IMG/VR virus record: IMGVR_UViG_3300027833_000222
Coordinates: 1 to 23,672 of that record
Strand: one strand, 5' to 3'
DNA length: 23,672 nt
Origin: a virus
The notes under the pieces are model-generated. The model did not search any database. It was not told the DNA's origin and saw only the letters and a list, made by a program, of their open reading frames with translations. Shown here piece after piece: positions 1 through 7,210 of this stretch (its first letter is position 1; every line of letters begins with the position of its first letter). The translations under genes and the position numbers were made by a program.

Positions 1-98
1 ATCCCGAACGTGAGAACCTTTTGGCTTACAGAACACTGCTTAGAGACTGGCCTAGCACTGAAGACTTCCCAGCAACTCGCCCAGTACTAGGAGAATAG
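1..98 (+). CDS. Tail-assembly-chaperone-like protein, 3' end only (partial)
   Basis: This is the end of a gene that begins before the window; the codon frame starts at base 3 and stops with TAG at 96-98. The visible 31 residues end in a YRTLLRDWPSTEDFPATRP-type segment. The complete gene just downstream (100-303) ends in nearly the same segment, so the two are tandem paralogues. The YRxALRDxPxxxxFPxxxP pattern is typical of the C-terminus of phage tail assembly chaperone-like proteins (Phage_tail_APC family), which lie next to tail fibre genes. The family assignment rests on this short motif alone. The two genes are separated by one base and are surely co-transcribed. Confidence 0.6.
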   Translation, partial: PERENLLAYRTLLRDWPSTEDFPATRPVLGE

Positions 99-99
99 T

Positions 100-303
100 A
101 TGGCTTTAGTAATACAAGCAGACCATGTTTCACCAACATCAGCAGCTATCTTTTGGCGTAATGATGAACTCGCTCGCACCGACATAGCAGCTACAGTATC
201 TGACTATCCGAATGCAGCAGCTATTATCACTTACCGTGCAGCCTTGCGTGACTGGCCCAGCACTGAAGACTTCCCAGACACACGGCCAACTTTAGGAAGC
301 TAA
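100..303 (+). CDS. Small tail-assembly-chaperone-like protein (67 aa)
   Basis: A 67-residue protein with a WRNDELARTD segment in the middle and YRAALRDWPSTEDFPDTRP near the C-terminus. This layout resembles the phage tail fibre assembly/tail assembly chaperone-like family (Phage_tail_APC), whose members help fold or attach tail fibres; here that role is inferred. The start is ATG at 100, with a purine-rich AGGAGA ribosome binding site about eight bases upstream. It directly follows a truncated paralogue (1-98) and is followed after one base by a membrane protein gene. A tail fibre gene with a self-cleaving chaperone domain is two genes downstream, which fits a fibre-related job. No catalytic residues are visible. 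Confidence 0.6.
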   Translation: MALVIQADHVSPTSAAIFWRNDELARTDIAATVSDYPNAAAIITYRAALRDWPSTEDFPDTRPTLGS

Positions 304-304
304 T

Positions 305-760
305 ATGATTGTAGAAATCTCAGCAGTAGTTGGTGTACTCAAGACTCTTAACGCAGGTATCAAAACTGTAAAGGAGTCTGGGTCACACCTGTCAGACCTT
401 GCTGGTATTTTTACAAGTCTTACGGAAAGCAAGGTAGCCGTAGAAACGATTGAGGAGGCTTCTAAGCAGGGTGATCATGTATTGACCCAAGAGGAAGCCT
501 TAGAGCTTGCATGGGCTAAGAACGCCATTAGAGAGCGTGAGAAGGAACTCAAGAAGATAACCCCTAGAGAAGTATGGAGAGACATGCTAAACATACAGCA
601 TAAGTCTCTAATGGAACACAAGCACAAGCTAGAGAAGCAACGACTAGCTAAACTACGCAAGCAAACTAAAGCAACAGAAGCAGTCAAAACAATCTTAGGT
701 ACATCTTTACTAATTGTTGTAGGAATTGCATTGTATTTTTTAATTACTGGAGGTCAGTAA
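305..760 (+). CDS. C-tail-anchored coiled-coil membrane protein, unknown function
   Basis: A 151-residue protein I do not recognise by family. Residues 60-125 are rich in Lys, Glu, Arg and Leu and look helical or coiled coil. Residues about 129-148 form one hydrophobic membrane segment close to the C-terminus, followed by a short Gly-Gly-Gln tail. No N-terminal signal peptide is seen, so the body is probably cytoplasmic and held to the inner membrane by its tail. The ATG at 305 has AGGAAG upstream. It sits between the chaperone-like gene and the tail fibre gene, and two holin candidates lie about 1.3 kb downstream, so a lysis accessory role is possible but unproven. The topology is opposite to classical Rz-type spanins, which have an N-terminal membrane segment. 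Confidence 0.75.
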   Translation: MIVEISAVVGVLKTLNAGIKTVKESGSHLSDLAGIFTSLTESKVAVETIEEASKQGDHVLTQEEALELAWAKNAIREREKELKKITPREVWRDMLNIQHKSLMEHKHKLEKQRLAKLRKQTKATEAVKTILGTSLLIVVGIALYFLITGGQ

Positions 761-761
761 A

Positions 762-1865
762 ATGACTACGATTATTACAAAGAACTCAAGCACCGCAAGT
801 GCTGTACCCGCTGCTGGAGTTTTAACTCAAGGTGAGCTGGCTGTCAACGTCACAGACAAGAAGCTATACACTAAGAACTCTAGTGGTGCTGTTGTTGAGA
901 TTGGCCCTACTACAGTTGCTACTGCTGATGCGCTAACAACTGCTAGGACTATTGGTGGTACTTCGTTTGACGGAACTGCTGACATTCTTGTTGGTTTAGC
1001 TTCTGAAGCTACTATATTACAAAACACTAGGGCTATCTCTTTAAGTGGTGGTGTTACAGGTACAGTTAACTTTAACGGCTCTGCTCCTGTTGATATTGTA
1101 TCTACTGTTAACTTTGCTATTAACAACCCTACAGGTACTAACAATGTTACGTTAGGTGTAGGCTCTGGTGCAGCGTTAACGACTGGTACGTCTAATACTT
1201 TTATTGGTGCAGAGTCAGGCAAGCTTGTTACTACTGCTGTCAGTAACACAGCTTTAGGTGATGAGGCTCTTAGAGATGATGTTATAGGCACAGGTAATAC
1301 TGCAATAGGTAAGAATGCTCTTAATAAATGTCTTGGTAACTATAACTGTGCTATTGGTTTTATTGCTGGCAACGCTGCTACTTCAGCTTTTAGTAATACT
1401 TTTTTAGGTGACTCAGCAGGCGCTAACGTTACTACAGGACAGGGTAATGTTAACGTAGGGAACGCGTCTTATGCTTCTTCTCCTACCGCTAGTTTTGAAG
1501 TTACTCTAGGCGGTAGTAGCATTACTGCTCTACGCTGTAACGTAACAAGCATCTCTTCGTTGTCAGACGCTAGAGATAAGACTGACATTGTAGACACAGC
1601 TTACGGTGTAGACTTCCTTAACACGCTACAGCCACGTCAGTTCAAGTGGGCTACTCGTGACGGTAGTCCTAAAGACGGTAAGACAGAGCAAGGCTTTATT
1701 GCACAAGAGTTGTTAGAGGCTGCTGGAGTAGACAAGAACAAGCTTAACTTAGTCTATGAGTCTAACCCTGAGAAGCTAGAGGCTACGGCAGGTAATCTTA
1801 TTCCTATCCTTGTGAAAGCCATACAAGAGCTTTCAGCGCGTGTAACAGAACTGGAGAATAACTAA
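762..1865 (+). CDS. Tail fibre protein with C-terminal S74 intramolecular chaperone domain
   Basis: A 367-residue fibre. The N-terminal ~60 residues (a LTQGELAVN segment followed by a KLYTKNSSG segment) resemble the N-terminal attachment region common in marine phage fibres. The middle, about residues 130-240, contains repeated NTxxG/NTAIG-type units that predict a trimeric beta-rich shaft. The last ~100 residues are a peptidase S74/endosialidase chaperone domain. It begins with LSDARDK (Ser268-Asp269), the usual self-cleavage and catalytic region, continues with FIAQELLEAAG, and ends in a coiled-coil-like helix. In this family the domain folds the trimer and then cuts itself off. A strong GGAGGT ribosome binding site precedes the ATG. 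The fibre probably contacts the host receptor at the tail. The stop overlaps the next start (TAATG). Confidence 0.9.
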   Translation: MTTIITKNSSTASAVPAAGVLTQGELAVNVTDKKLYTKNSSGAVVEIGPTTVATADALTTARTIGGTSFDGTADILVGLASEATILQNTRAISLSGGVTGTVNFNGSAPVDIVSTVNFAINNPTGTNNVTLGVGSGAALTTGTSNTFIGAESGKLVTTAVSNTALGDEALRDDVIGTGNTAIGKNALNKCLGNYNCAIGFIAGNAATSAFSNTFLGDSAGANVTTGQGNVNVGNASYASSPTASFEVTLGGSSITALRCNVTSISSLSDARDKTDIVDTAYGVDFLNTLQPRQFKWATRDGSPKDGKTEQGFIAQELLEAAGVDKNKLNLVYESNPEKLEATAGNLIPILVKAIQELSARVTELENN

Positions 1866-2092
1866 TGAGCCATCAAGACGCAACCCCAGCACAGCAGTAC
1901 CTCTGGTGTTTATCCAGTGTAGACCTCATCAACGCTATTGTTGCTGACGACACTGACCACTACGAACCTGCTGATTGTGTAGACCGTAACGTACAGCATC
2001 TACAGCTTATGGTAGCTAAAGACTTCTGGACTAACGAAGATATGACACCGTTAATGTCTGCGATTAGAGAGGGTTTAGCGTATGGCTCTTGA
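1865..2092 (+). CDS. Hypothetical protein (75 aa)
   Basis: A short acidic protein with no family I can name. It contains two cysteines (CLSS and DCVDRN) and an EDMTPLMSAIREGLAYG segment near the end. There is no membrane segment. Its ATG overlaps the stop of the tail fibre gene (TAATG) and is preceded by GGAG, so translation is probably coupled to the fibre. Its end overlaps the start of the small holin-like gene at 2082 in another frame. It lies between fibre and lysis genes, so either association is possible. Confidence 0.65.
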   Translation: MSHQDATPAQQYLWCLSSVDLINAIVADDTDHYEPADCVDRNVQHLQLMVAKDFWTNEDMTPLMSAIREGLAYGS

Positions 2093-2249
2093 AACAGGTA
2101 AAGATTTAATTGACGTAGCTGCTGCCTCTACAGGTTTACTGTCTTTAGCAGCTTGGTTGCCGCCTACAGCCTCTATATTTACTATAGTGTGGTTAGGTAT
2201 CCGTATATGGGAAACAGACACTGTAAAAAAACTATTCCACAGGTCTTGA
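2082..2249 (+). CDS. Small one-helix membrane protein, holin candidate (55 aa)
   Basis: A 55-residue frame missed by length cut-offs. It starts ATG at 2082 with AGAGGG eight bases upstream and ends TGA at 2247-2249. The sequence has an acidic N-terminal stretch, a hydrophobic span around residues 14-44 (containing AAWLPPTASIFTIVWLGI), and a charged C-terminal tail with KK and HR. Small proteins with a membrane span and a basic tail at this position in podoviruses are often holins, which open the inner membrane for endolysin. The assignment is by size, topology and context; no diagnostic motif exists. It overlaps the preceding gene by 11 bases. Its stop codon lies inside the -35 element of the next promoter. 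A second holin candidate follows directly. Confidence 0.65.
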   Translation: MALETGKDLIDVAAASTGLLSLAAWLPPTASIFTIVWLGIRIWETDTVKKLFHRS

Positions 2250-2274
2250 CTTTTAACCAAAAATAGTGTATAAT
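2246..2274 (+). promoter_or_regulatory. Sigma70-like promoter inside the late operon
   Basis: TTGACT at 2246-2251 and a perfect TATAAT at 2269-2274 are separated by 17 bases, which is near-consensus for the bacterial housekeeping sigma factor. The -35 element overlaps the stop codon of the small holin-like gene. The expected transcription start is about 2281, which is a few bases inside the next open frame (ATG 2277). Transcripts from here would serve the structural genes from 2662 onward. Confidence 0.75.
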
Positions 2275-2276
2275 AT

Positions 2277-2660
2277 ATGAGTATTTTAGCGAGTTTGATA
2301 GCTCCCGTGACACAGCTACTGGATAAAGTCATTGAGGACAAAGACGAAAAGAACGCAATAGCCTTTAAACTAGCGACTCTAGCGGAAGAACACGCTCAAG
2401 AACTTGCTAAGGGGCAGCTAGAGGTCAACAAGGTAGAAGCGGCACACAAGAATCTATTTGTGGCTGGATGGAGACCTGCTGTCGGTTGGTCATGCTGTTT
2501 CGCTCTTGTGTACTCTACTATCCTATCTCCAATCCTAAGTATCTGGTTTACTGTTCCTCCTGTTGATAGCTCTTTGTTAACTACCGTCTTAATGGGTATG
2601 TTAGGCTTAGGCGCTATGCGTACAGTAGAGAAGTCTAAAGGCGTTCAAAGAGAGAAATAA
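2277..2660 (+). CDS. Holin of the 3TM type (GTA_holin_3TM-like)
   Basis: A 127-residue protein whose centre, KVEAAHKNLFVAGWRPAVGW (residues 52-71), matches the hallmark of the three-transmembrane holin family found in marine phages and gene transfer agents. A charged amphipathic N-terminal half (residues 15-55, rich in Glu and Lys) is followed by hydrophobic segments at about 68-93 and 100-115, and a basic tail. The family is thought to permeabilise the inner membrane for lysis. The ATG at 2277 has no Shine-Dalgarno sequence and sits only three bases after a strong -10 element. Upstream transcripts could translate it leaderlessly or by reinitiation, and the promoter's own transcripts may miss the ATG. 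It follows a second holin candidate; no endolysin is visible in the window. Confidence 0.8.
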   Translation: MSILASLIAPVTQLLDKVIEDKDEKNAIAFKLATLAEEHAQELAKGQLEVNKVEAAHKNLFVAGWRPAVGWSCCFALVYSTILSPILSIWFTVPPVDSSLLTTVLMGMLGLGAMRTVEKSKGVQREK

Positions 2661-2661
2661 T

Positions 2662-4977
2662 ATGGCTGATGCTTTTGCAAGTGATTTTGATGAAACAGAT
2701 GTCTTTGACGACACTTCTCTTAGCCTAGCGCAAGACAGTTTTGCTGTTGAAGGCTCTGCTAGACCAACTGGACTTACTTTAGCAGAAGCAGGTTCTTTTG
2801 AGAATGCTGACCTTGCTTTAGCAGGTTTAAGCGACTTTGTTAAACAACAACAAGGACAAGGTAGAGCTTTAGGTTTAGCGGCTGTAGAATCTGGCGATTA
2901 CAGTGATATTAAAAATAAAGATATTAACAAACTTCGTAGAGACGATAAGAATGTTACAGACTACTACACAGAGTCTGTAGACAACAACATTATTGACTTT
3001 GTTAATGATAACAATATTCCTTTGTATAAAGATGTTAACGGTCGAAGAGTTTACCTTAACACAGGAACAGAAGGTTCGTTAACAGGTATAGCCAAAGAAG
3101 GTAGTGATGTTACTTATGAGACTTACGGCCCAGTAGGTACTTACTCTTCTATAGCTGTGCCTAAAGCTAGAGGAATTGTTGCAGCCTTTCCTCCCGAACT
3201 AAGAACAGCTCTTGCTCTTATGACTGGCGGTATGTCAGAAGCAGTCCTAGCAGCAGCAGCAGGATTAGCTGGAGATACTTTACACACAGAAGACTGGCTA
3301 AACTTAGCAAAAGGCGCTATTGGTCTTTATCAGCAAAATGCACAAGTACCTGCTGAAACAGGAACAGGCCCGTCTAGGTCTTTAGAGGAAATGGCACAAG
3401 ACCCCAATAGTGGAGTTATGTCGGCCACAGGTGTTGGAGGCGCTACAGATGCTGTAGACACTGCCTCTACTGTTGCTTCCCGCTCAACAGCAATAGGAGA
3501 TGCAGCAGTCAACGCTGCTTTTGATTCAGGCAAGTTAATTGAAAATGTTTCAACCGCTGCTGATGCTCAATCAGTTGCTGACGCAGCTATTAATACTTAT
3601 AGAAACTCAGCACAGTATTTTCTTGACATTGCTAAAGACAATGCTGGCCTGCTTAAAGACATTGGCAGTGCAGCTATTTCATCACTAGGCGACGACGAGG
3701 AGTTAGTTCCTTCAGGTCTTCTTACTGGAGGCTCTACAGTACCTCAAGATACAGGATCAGGTGACTTAGACAAAGAACCAATCATAAACGAGTTTGAGTT
3801 TGACCCTGAGATAGATCGTCCTACGCTGCCTGAAGAAACTAAAGACCCTGCTGAAGCTGCTGCTTCTGCTGCTCAAGCTGCTGCCTCTGCTGCTGAAGCT
3901 GCTGGCGCTAGTGCTGCTGCTTCTGCTGCTGCTGCTCAAGCTGCTTACGATGCTGTTATGGGTGGAGCAGATGCCGCCGCCGCTGCTGAAGTAGGTGCTC
4001 AAGCCGCTGCTGATTTTAAAGACGAAGATGGTGATGATAAGTTTGACGACGACAACAGAGCAGAAGGAGAGTCTTTTGGATACGACAAGGATGCTTTTTT
4101 TGATAGCTTTGGTGATTTTTGGTTAGAAGCTGATTTTAATACTTTAGACGCTAACAACGATGGCATTGTTACTGCTGAAGAAATGGACGAATACGAAAGA
4201 AGTAAAGAAGTAGTAGAAGTAAAAGAATGTCCTATAGGGTTCGTAAGAGATGCTACTGGAGCTTGTGTACTTATTAAAATAGATGAAGTAGAAGTAGAAG
4301 ACCCTGTAGAGTGTCCAACAGGGCAAGAAAGAAACTCTGAAGGTGTCTGTGTTGCTATTACTGAAGACCCTGTAGTTGGTAAGTGTCCTGTAGGGTTTGC
4401 TAAAAACTCTGAAGGTGTTTGTGTACCTGAAGAAGTAGCGGAAGTACCTGAAGTAGAAGTAGAAGACCCTGTAGTTGGTAAGTGTCCTGAAGGGCAAGAA
4501 AAGAACGCTGAAGGTGTCTGTGTTGCTATTACTGAAGACCCTGTAGTTGGTAAGTGTCCTGTAGGGCAAGAAAAGAACGCTGAAGGTGTCTGTGTTGCTA
4601 TTACTGACGGGACTGGTGACTGCCCAGCGGGACAAAGCAAGAACGCTGAAGGTGTCTGTGTTGATGATGGCAATGGCAACGGCAATGGCAACGGCAATGG
4701 CAACGGCAATGGCAACGGCAATGGCAACGGCAATGGCGGTGGAGGAGGCAGTGGTTCTGGTATAGGTTATAGAGGAGGGTCACAAACTGAGTCTCTTTTT
4801 GCAGACTTCTTAAAGCTACAGAAGCCACAAGATACACAAGAACTTTTGCAATATGCACAACAAGCTCCAGAACAAGGCATGATGTCACCTAGCGCACGTA
4901 ATGACATTTTACTTGAATTTATACAAGCTAATCCCAATGCTGGAATGTTAGCAAACTTACAAAGGAATAGAAGATGA
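2662..4977 (+). CDS. Large repeat-rich structural protein with Ala-rich helix, EF-hand loop and Cys repeats
   Basis: A 771-residue protein with a clear modular layout but no family I can name. Residues 1-390 are mixed and moderately acidic. Residues about 397-453 are an Ala-rich helical repeat (AAASAAQAAASAAEAA type). Residues 496-507 read DANNDGIVTAEE, a canonical EF-hand calcium loop. Residues 523-667 hold six copies of CPxGxxxNxEGxCV. Residues 670-691 are an alternating Gly-Asn run, followed by a Gly/Ser-rich linker and a helical Gln-rich end. It lies directly before tail tubular protein A in the structural operon, so a virion protein (tail, fibre or ejection component) is likely. The ATG at 2662 follows AGAGA. 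It overlaps the next gene by ATGA. The paired cysteines suggest disulfide-stabilised loops outside the cytoplasm. Confidence 0.7.
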   Translation: MADAFASDFDETDVFDDTSLSLAQDSFAVEGSARPTGLTLAEAGSFENADLALAGLSDFVKQQQGQGRALGLAAVESGDYSDIKNKDINKLRRDDKNVTDYYTESVDNNIIDFVNDNNIPLYKDVNGRRVYLNTGTEGSLTGIAKEGSDVTYETYGPVGTYSSIAVPKARGIVAAFPPELRTALALMTGGMSEAVLAAAAGLAGDTLHTEDWLNLAKGAIGLYQQNAQVPAETGTGPSRSLEEMAQDPNSGVMSATGVGGATDAVDTASTVASRSTAIGDAAVNAAFDSGKLIENVSTAADAQSVADAAINTYRNSAQYFLDIAKDNAGLLKDIGSAAISSLGDDEELVPSGLLTGGSTVPQDTGSGDLDKEPIINEFEFDPEIDRPTLPEETKDPAEAAASAAQAAASAAEAAGASAAASAAAAQAAYDAVMGGADAAAAAEVGAQAAADFKDEDGDDKFDDDNRAEGESFGYDKDAFFDSFGDFWLEADFNTLDANNDGIVTAEEMDEYERSKEVVEVKECPIGFVRDATGACVLIKIDEVEVEDPVECPTGQERNSEGVCVAITEDPVVGKCPVGFAKNSEGVCVPEEVAEVPEVEVEDPVVGKCPEGQEKNAEGVCVAITEDPVVGKCPVGQEKNAEGVCVAITDGTGDCPAGQSKNAEGVCVDDGNGNGNGNGNGNGNGNGNGNGNGGGGGSGSGIGYRGGSQTESLFADFLKLQKPQDTQELLQYAQQAPEQGMMSPSARNDILLEFIQANPNAGMLANLQRNRR
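4228..4662 (+). repeat. Six-copy coding repeat CPxGxxxNxEGxCV
   Basis: Six copies of a Cys-Pro-x-Gly...Gly-x-Cys-Val unit, each with two cysteines about 12 residues apart, are spaced by acidic linkers such as EDPVVGK. Copies four and five are almost identical at DNA level (around 4480-4545 and 4545-4605), which shows recent tandem duplication. The first copy (from 4228) is the most diverged. Confidence 0.9.
4669..4740 (+). repeat. 12-bp minisatellite GGCAATGGCAAC encoding (Gly-Asn)n
   Basis: Five perfect head-to-tail copies of GGCAATGGCAAC lie at 4669-4728, followed by a degenerate sixth unit. They encode an alternating Gly-Asn linker. Such arrays change length by slippage without breaking the frame. 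A related array lies in the tail tubular protein B gene at 6056-6109. Confidence 0.95.
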
Positions 4978-5606
4978 CTTATCTAGAACTAGTCAATAAA
5001 GTATTAGTAAGACTTCGTGAGAATGAAGTTGCTACTGTTAACGAGAACGCATACTCTAAGCTTATAGGCGCTTACGTTAGTGACGCTAAGAGATCAGTAG
5101 AGAACGCATGGGACTGGACAGGACTACGTAACACGCTAACAGTAGCTACACAAGCTAACGTCTTTAACTATGTTCTTACAGACGAAGACAACACTATTAA
5201 GATTCTAGATGCAACTAACGACAGTCAGAACTCTTTTTTAAGTTACAAGACTTCACGTTGGTTTGACAATGCCTTCTTAGACTTTGAGAGTGTTCCTAAA
5301 GGCACTACGTCCTTCTACAGCTTTAACGGCATCAACGGTGTTGACTTATACCCTATTCCTGACAAAGAGTACACACTGCGCTTTAACGTAGTTCTGAGGA
5401 CTTCAGACTTTGTTAACGACACTGACAGATTGGACGTACCTTATAACCCTGTTATTAGACTAGCGTTAGCGTTAGCTGCTAGAGAAAGAGGAGAAACTGG
5501 AGGCACAAGCGCAGCAGAGTTGTTTGGACTTGCTGACTCTTCACTGGCAGATGCCATTGCTATGGACGCTGCTTTACATCCTGAAGAAACTATCTGGTAC
5601 TCATAA
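4974..5606 (+). CDS. Tail tubular protein A (T7 gp11-like)
   Basis: A 210-residue protein matching the T7 gp11 tail tubular A (gatekeeper) family in length and layout. It has an N-terminal helical segment (MTYLELVNKVLVRLRE), a conserved AKRSVENAWDW segment around residues 38-48, a beta-rich middle, and a C-terminal helical region with RLALALAARERGE. In T7 this protein forms a ring below the portal and connects it to the tail nozzle. It starts with an ATGA overlap with the preceding gene, with AAGGAA upstream, and ends in a TAATG overlap with tail tubular protein B. That pairing is the usual order in T7-like phages and strengthens the call. Confidence 0.85.
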   Translation: MTYLELVNKVLVRLRENEVATVNENAYSKLIGAYVSDAKRSVENAWDWTGLRNTLTVATQANVFNYVLTDEDNTIKILDATNDSQNSFLSYKTSRWFDNAFLDFESVPKGTTSFYSFNGINGVDLYPIPDKEYTLRFNVVLRTSDFVNDTDRLDVPYNPVIRLALALAARERGETGGTSAAELFGLADSSLADAIAMDAALHPEETIWYS

Positions 5607-7210
5607 TGGCTCAACAATTACAGAATTTAACAATAGCAGCTCCAGGATTTTTCGGTATTAACACACAGGATTCTCCTATTGGTATAGACCCTGCATACGC
5701 CTCTATTGCTGATAATTGTGTTATTGATCAGTTTGGTAGAGTAGGTGCTCGACAGGGTTATCAGCTAGTGACTACTAACGGCTCTAGTGTCTTAGGAACT
5801 AGCCGTGGCATTACTGGTATGCTTGAGTACATTAGCAGAGCAAACGTCACAACAGTCTTCTCAGTAGGTAATTTAAAGATATTCACAGGCACTACTACTT
5901 TAGTAGAGTGTACGTTACCCGCTGGCTACACTATTACTGACGACGACTGGAGGATTATATCTTTTAATGATGATGTTTATTTCTTTCAAGACGGACATCC
6001 TCCTCTTAAAACAAAAGATACAGACGTAACAGAGTTAGAACTATTGACAACTACTGGCAATGGCAACGGCAATGGCAATGGCGGTGGCGGTGGCAACGGC
6101 GGTGGTGGATTTGTACCTCCTCCAGCTAACGAAGCACTGGCAGCTTATGGTCGTTTATGGGCTGCTGATCTACCTACTAACAAGTACACTGTCTACTGGA
6201 GTGACCTACTAAACGGTAGTGATTGGCATGGCAACGCTTCAGGTTCTTTAGATACAACACTTGTGTGGCCTAACGGTTATGATGAGATTGTTGCTCTAGC
6301 AGAACACAACAACTTTCTGTTGATTTTTGGTAAGAAAAATATTCTTGTTTATTCAGGCGCAGATAACCCTAACGATCCTGCCTTCCAGCTACATGACACC
6401 ATTGAAGGCACAGGTTGTATTGCTAGAGACTCTATACAGTCTACTGGTACAGACTTGCTGTTCTTGTCTACTCGTGGTCTTATGTCTTTAGGTAGACTAA
6501 TACAAGAGAAGTCACTGCCTCTTAGAGACGTTAGCAGGAACGTAAGAACTGACCTGTTGAACTTTGTAGCAATTGAAGAACAATCTAATGGGCATAGAGA
6601 GTCTATTAAGTCTATCTACAGCCCTATAGACGCTTTCTACCTGTTAACACTACCTGATAGTAAGGTTGTCTACTGCTTTGACGTTAGACAGCCGTTAGAG
6701 AACGGAGCCTTCCGTGTTACCACTTGGACAAGCCTAGACCCTGTAGCCTTCTGTATGTTTGCTGACGATACCTTACAGATGGGTCACAGTGAGGGCATTG
6801 TTAAGTACAAGGGTTACTTAGACGGTACAGACACTTACCAGTTGCGTTACTTTAGCAACCCGTCAGACTTTGGCAACGCTTCTAATCTAAAGTTTCTCAA
6901 GAAGTTTAACTTAACTATTATTGGTGCTTACGCTACAGACATTACTCTTAACTGGGGTTATGACTACACGGAGGCTTACACTAAGCAAGTTCTTAGCTTT
7001 GGAACTACAAACGCTATTGCAGAGTACGGTATAGCTAAATATGGCATAGCAGAATACTCTGGTGGCGTTGACGCTTTAATTAACACACCTTCTGTCAACA
7101 CTGGCGGTAGCGGCACTGTTGTCACTATTGGTCTAGAAGCTCAGGTAAACGGAACATCTCTTTCAATACAAAAAATTGACATACACGCCTTAATGGGGAG
7201 ACTTATCTAA
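5606..7210 (+). CDS. Tail tubular protein B (T7 gp12-like nozzle)
   Basis: A 534-residue protein directly after tail tubular A. The N-terminus (a GINTQDSPIGIDP segment, then a DQFGRVGARQGY segment) is characteristic of the gp12-like nozzle family, and later GRLWAADL, a VYWSD segment and LLIFGKKNILVYSG are typical beta-propeller strands. Six copies of gp12 close the DNA channel in T7. The protein is smaller than T7 gp12 (794 aa) but within the range of marine relatives. Residues 151-168 are a Gly-Asn/Gly-rich insertion just before the conserved GRLW segment, encoded by a repeat like that in the 771-aa protein. The start overlaps the previous stop (TAATG) and lacks a strong ribosome binding site, so translation is probably coupled. 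Confidence 0.85.
   Translation: MAQQLQNLTIAAPGFFGINTQDSPIGIDPAYASIADNCVIDQFGRVGARQGYQLVTTNGSSVLGTSRGITGMLEYISRANVTTVFSVGNLKIFTGTTTLVECTLPAGYTITDDDWRIISFNDDVYFFQDGHPPLKTKDTDVTELELLTTTGNGNGNGNGGGGGNGGGGFVPPPANEALAAYGRLWAADLPTNKYTVYWSDLLNGSDWHGNASGSLDTTLVWPNGYDEIVALAEHNNFLLIFGKKNILVYSGADNPNDPAFQLHDTIEGTGCIARDSIQSTGTDLLFLSTRGLMSLGRLIQEKSLPLRDVSRNVRTDLLNFVAIEEQSNGHRESIKSIYSPIDAFYLLTLPDSKVVYCFDVRQPLENGAFRVTTWTSLDPVAFCMFADDTLQMGHSEGIVKYKGYLDGTDTYQLRYFSNPSDFGNASNLKFLKKFNLTIIGAYATDITLNWGYDYTEAYTKQVLSFGTTNAIAEYGIAKYGIAEYSGGVDALINTPSVNTGGSGTVVTIGLEAQVNGTSLSIQKIDIHALMGRLI
6056..6109 (+). repeat. Gly-Asn/Gly-rich coding repeat in the nozzle gene
   Basis: A degenerate run of GGCAAT, GGCAAC and GGCGGT hexamers encodes Gly-Asn then Gly-rich residues 151-168 of tail tubular protein B. 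Its first 20 bases match the minisatellite at 4669-4740. It probably forms an exposed flexible loop. Confidence 0.9.

Noticed and set aside
827-1291. Minus-strand frame of 154 codons opposite the tail fibre gene
   Set aside because: Low-complexity Val/Pro/Ser/Ala-rich translation, opposite a clearly coding fibre gene, and isolated on the wrong strand for this arm.
3999-4733. Long minus-strand open frame of 244 codons (and another at 4144-4635) opposite the 771-aa gene
   Set aside because: They mirror the coding repeats, have low-complexity Leu-Pro or Tyr/Phe-rich translations, and lack ribosome binding sites; they are antisense shadows.
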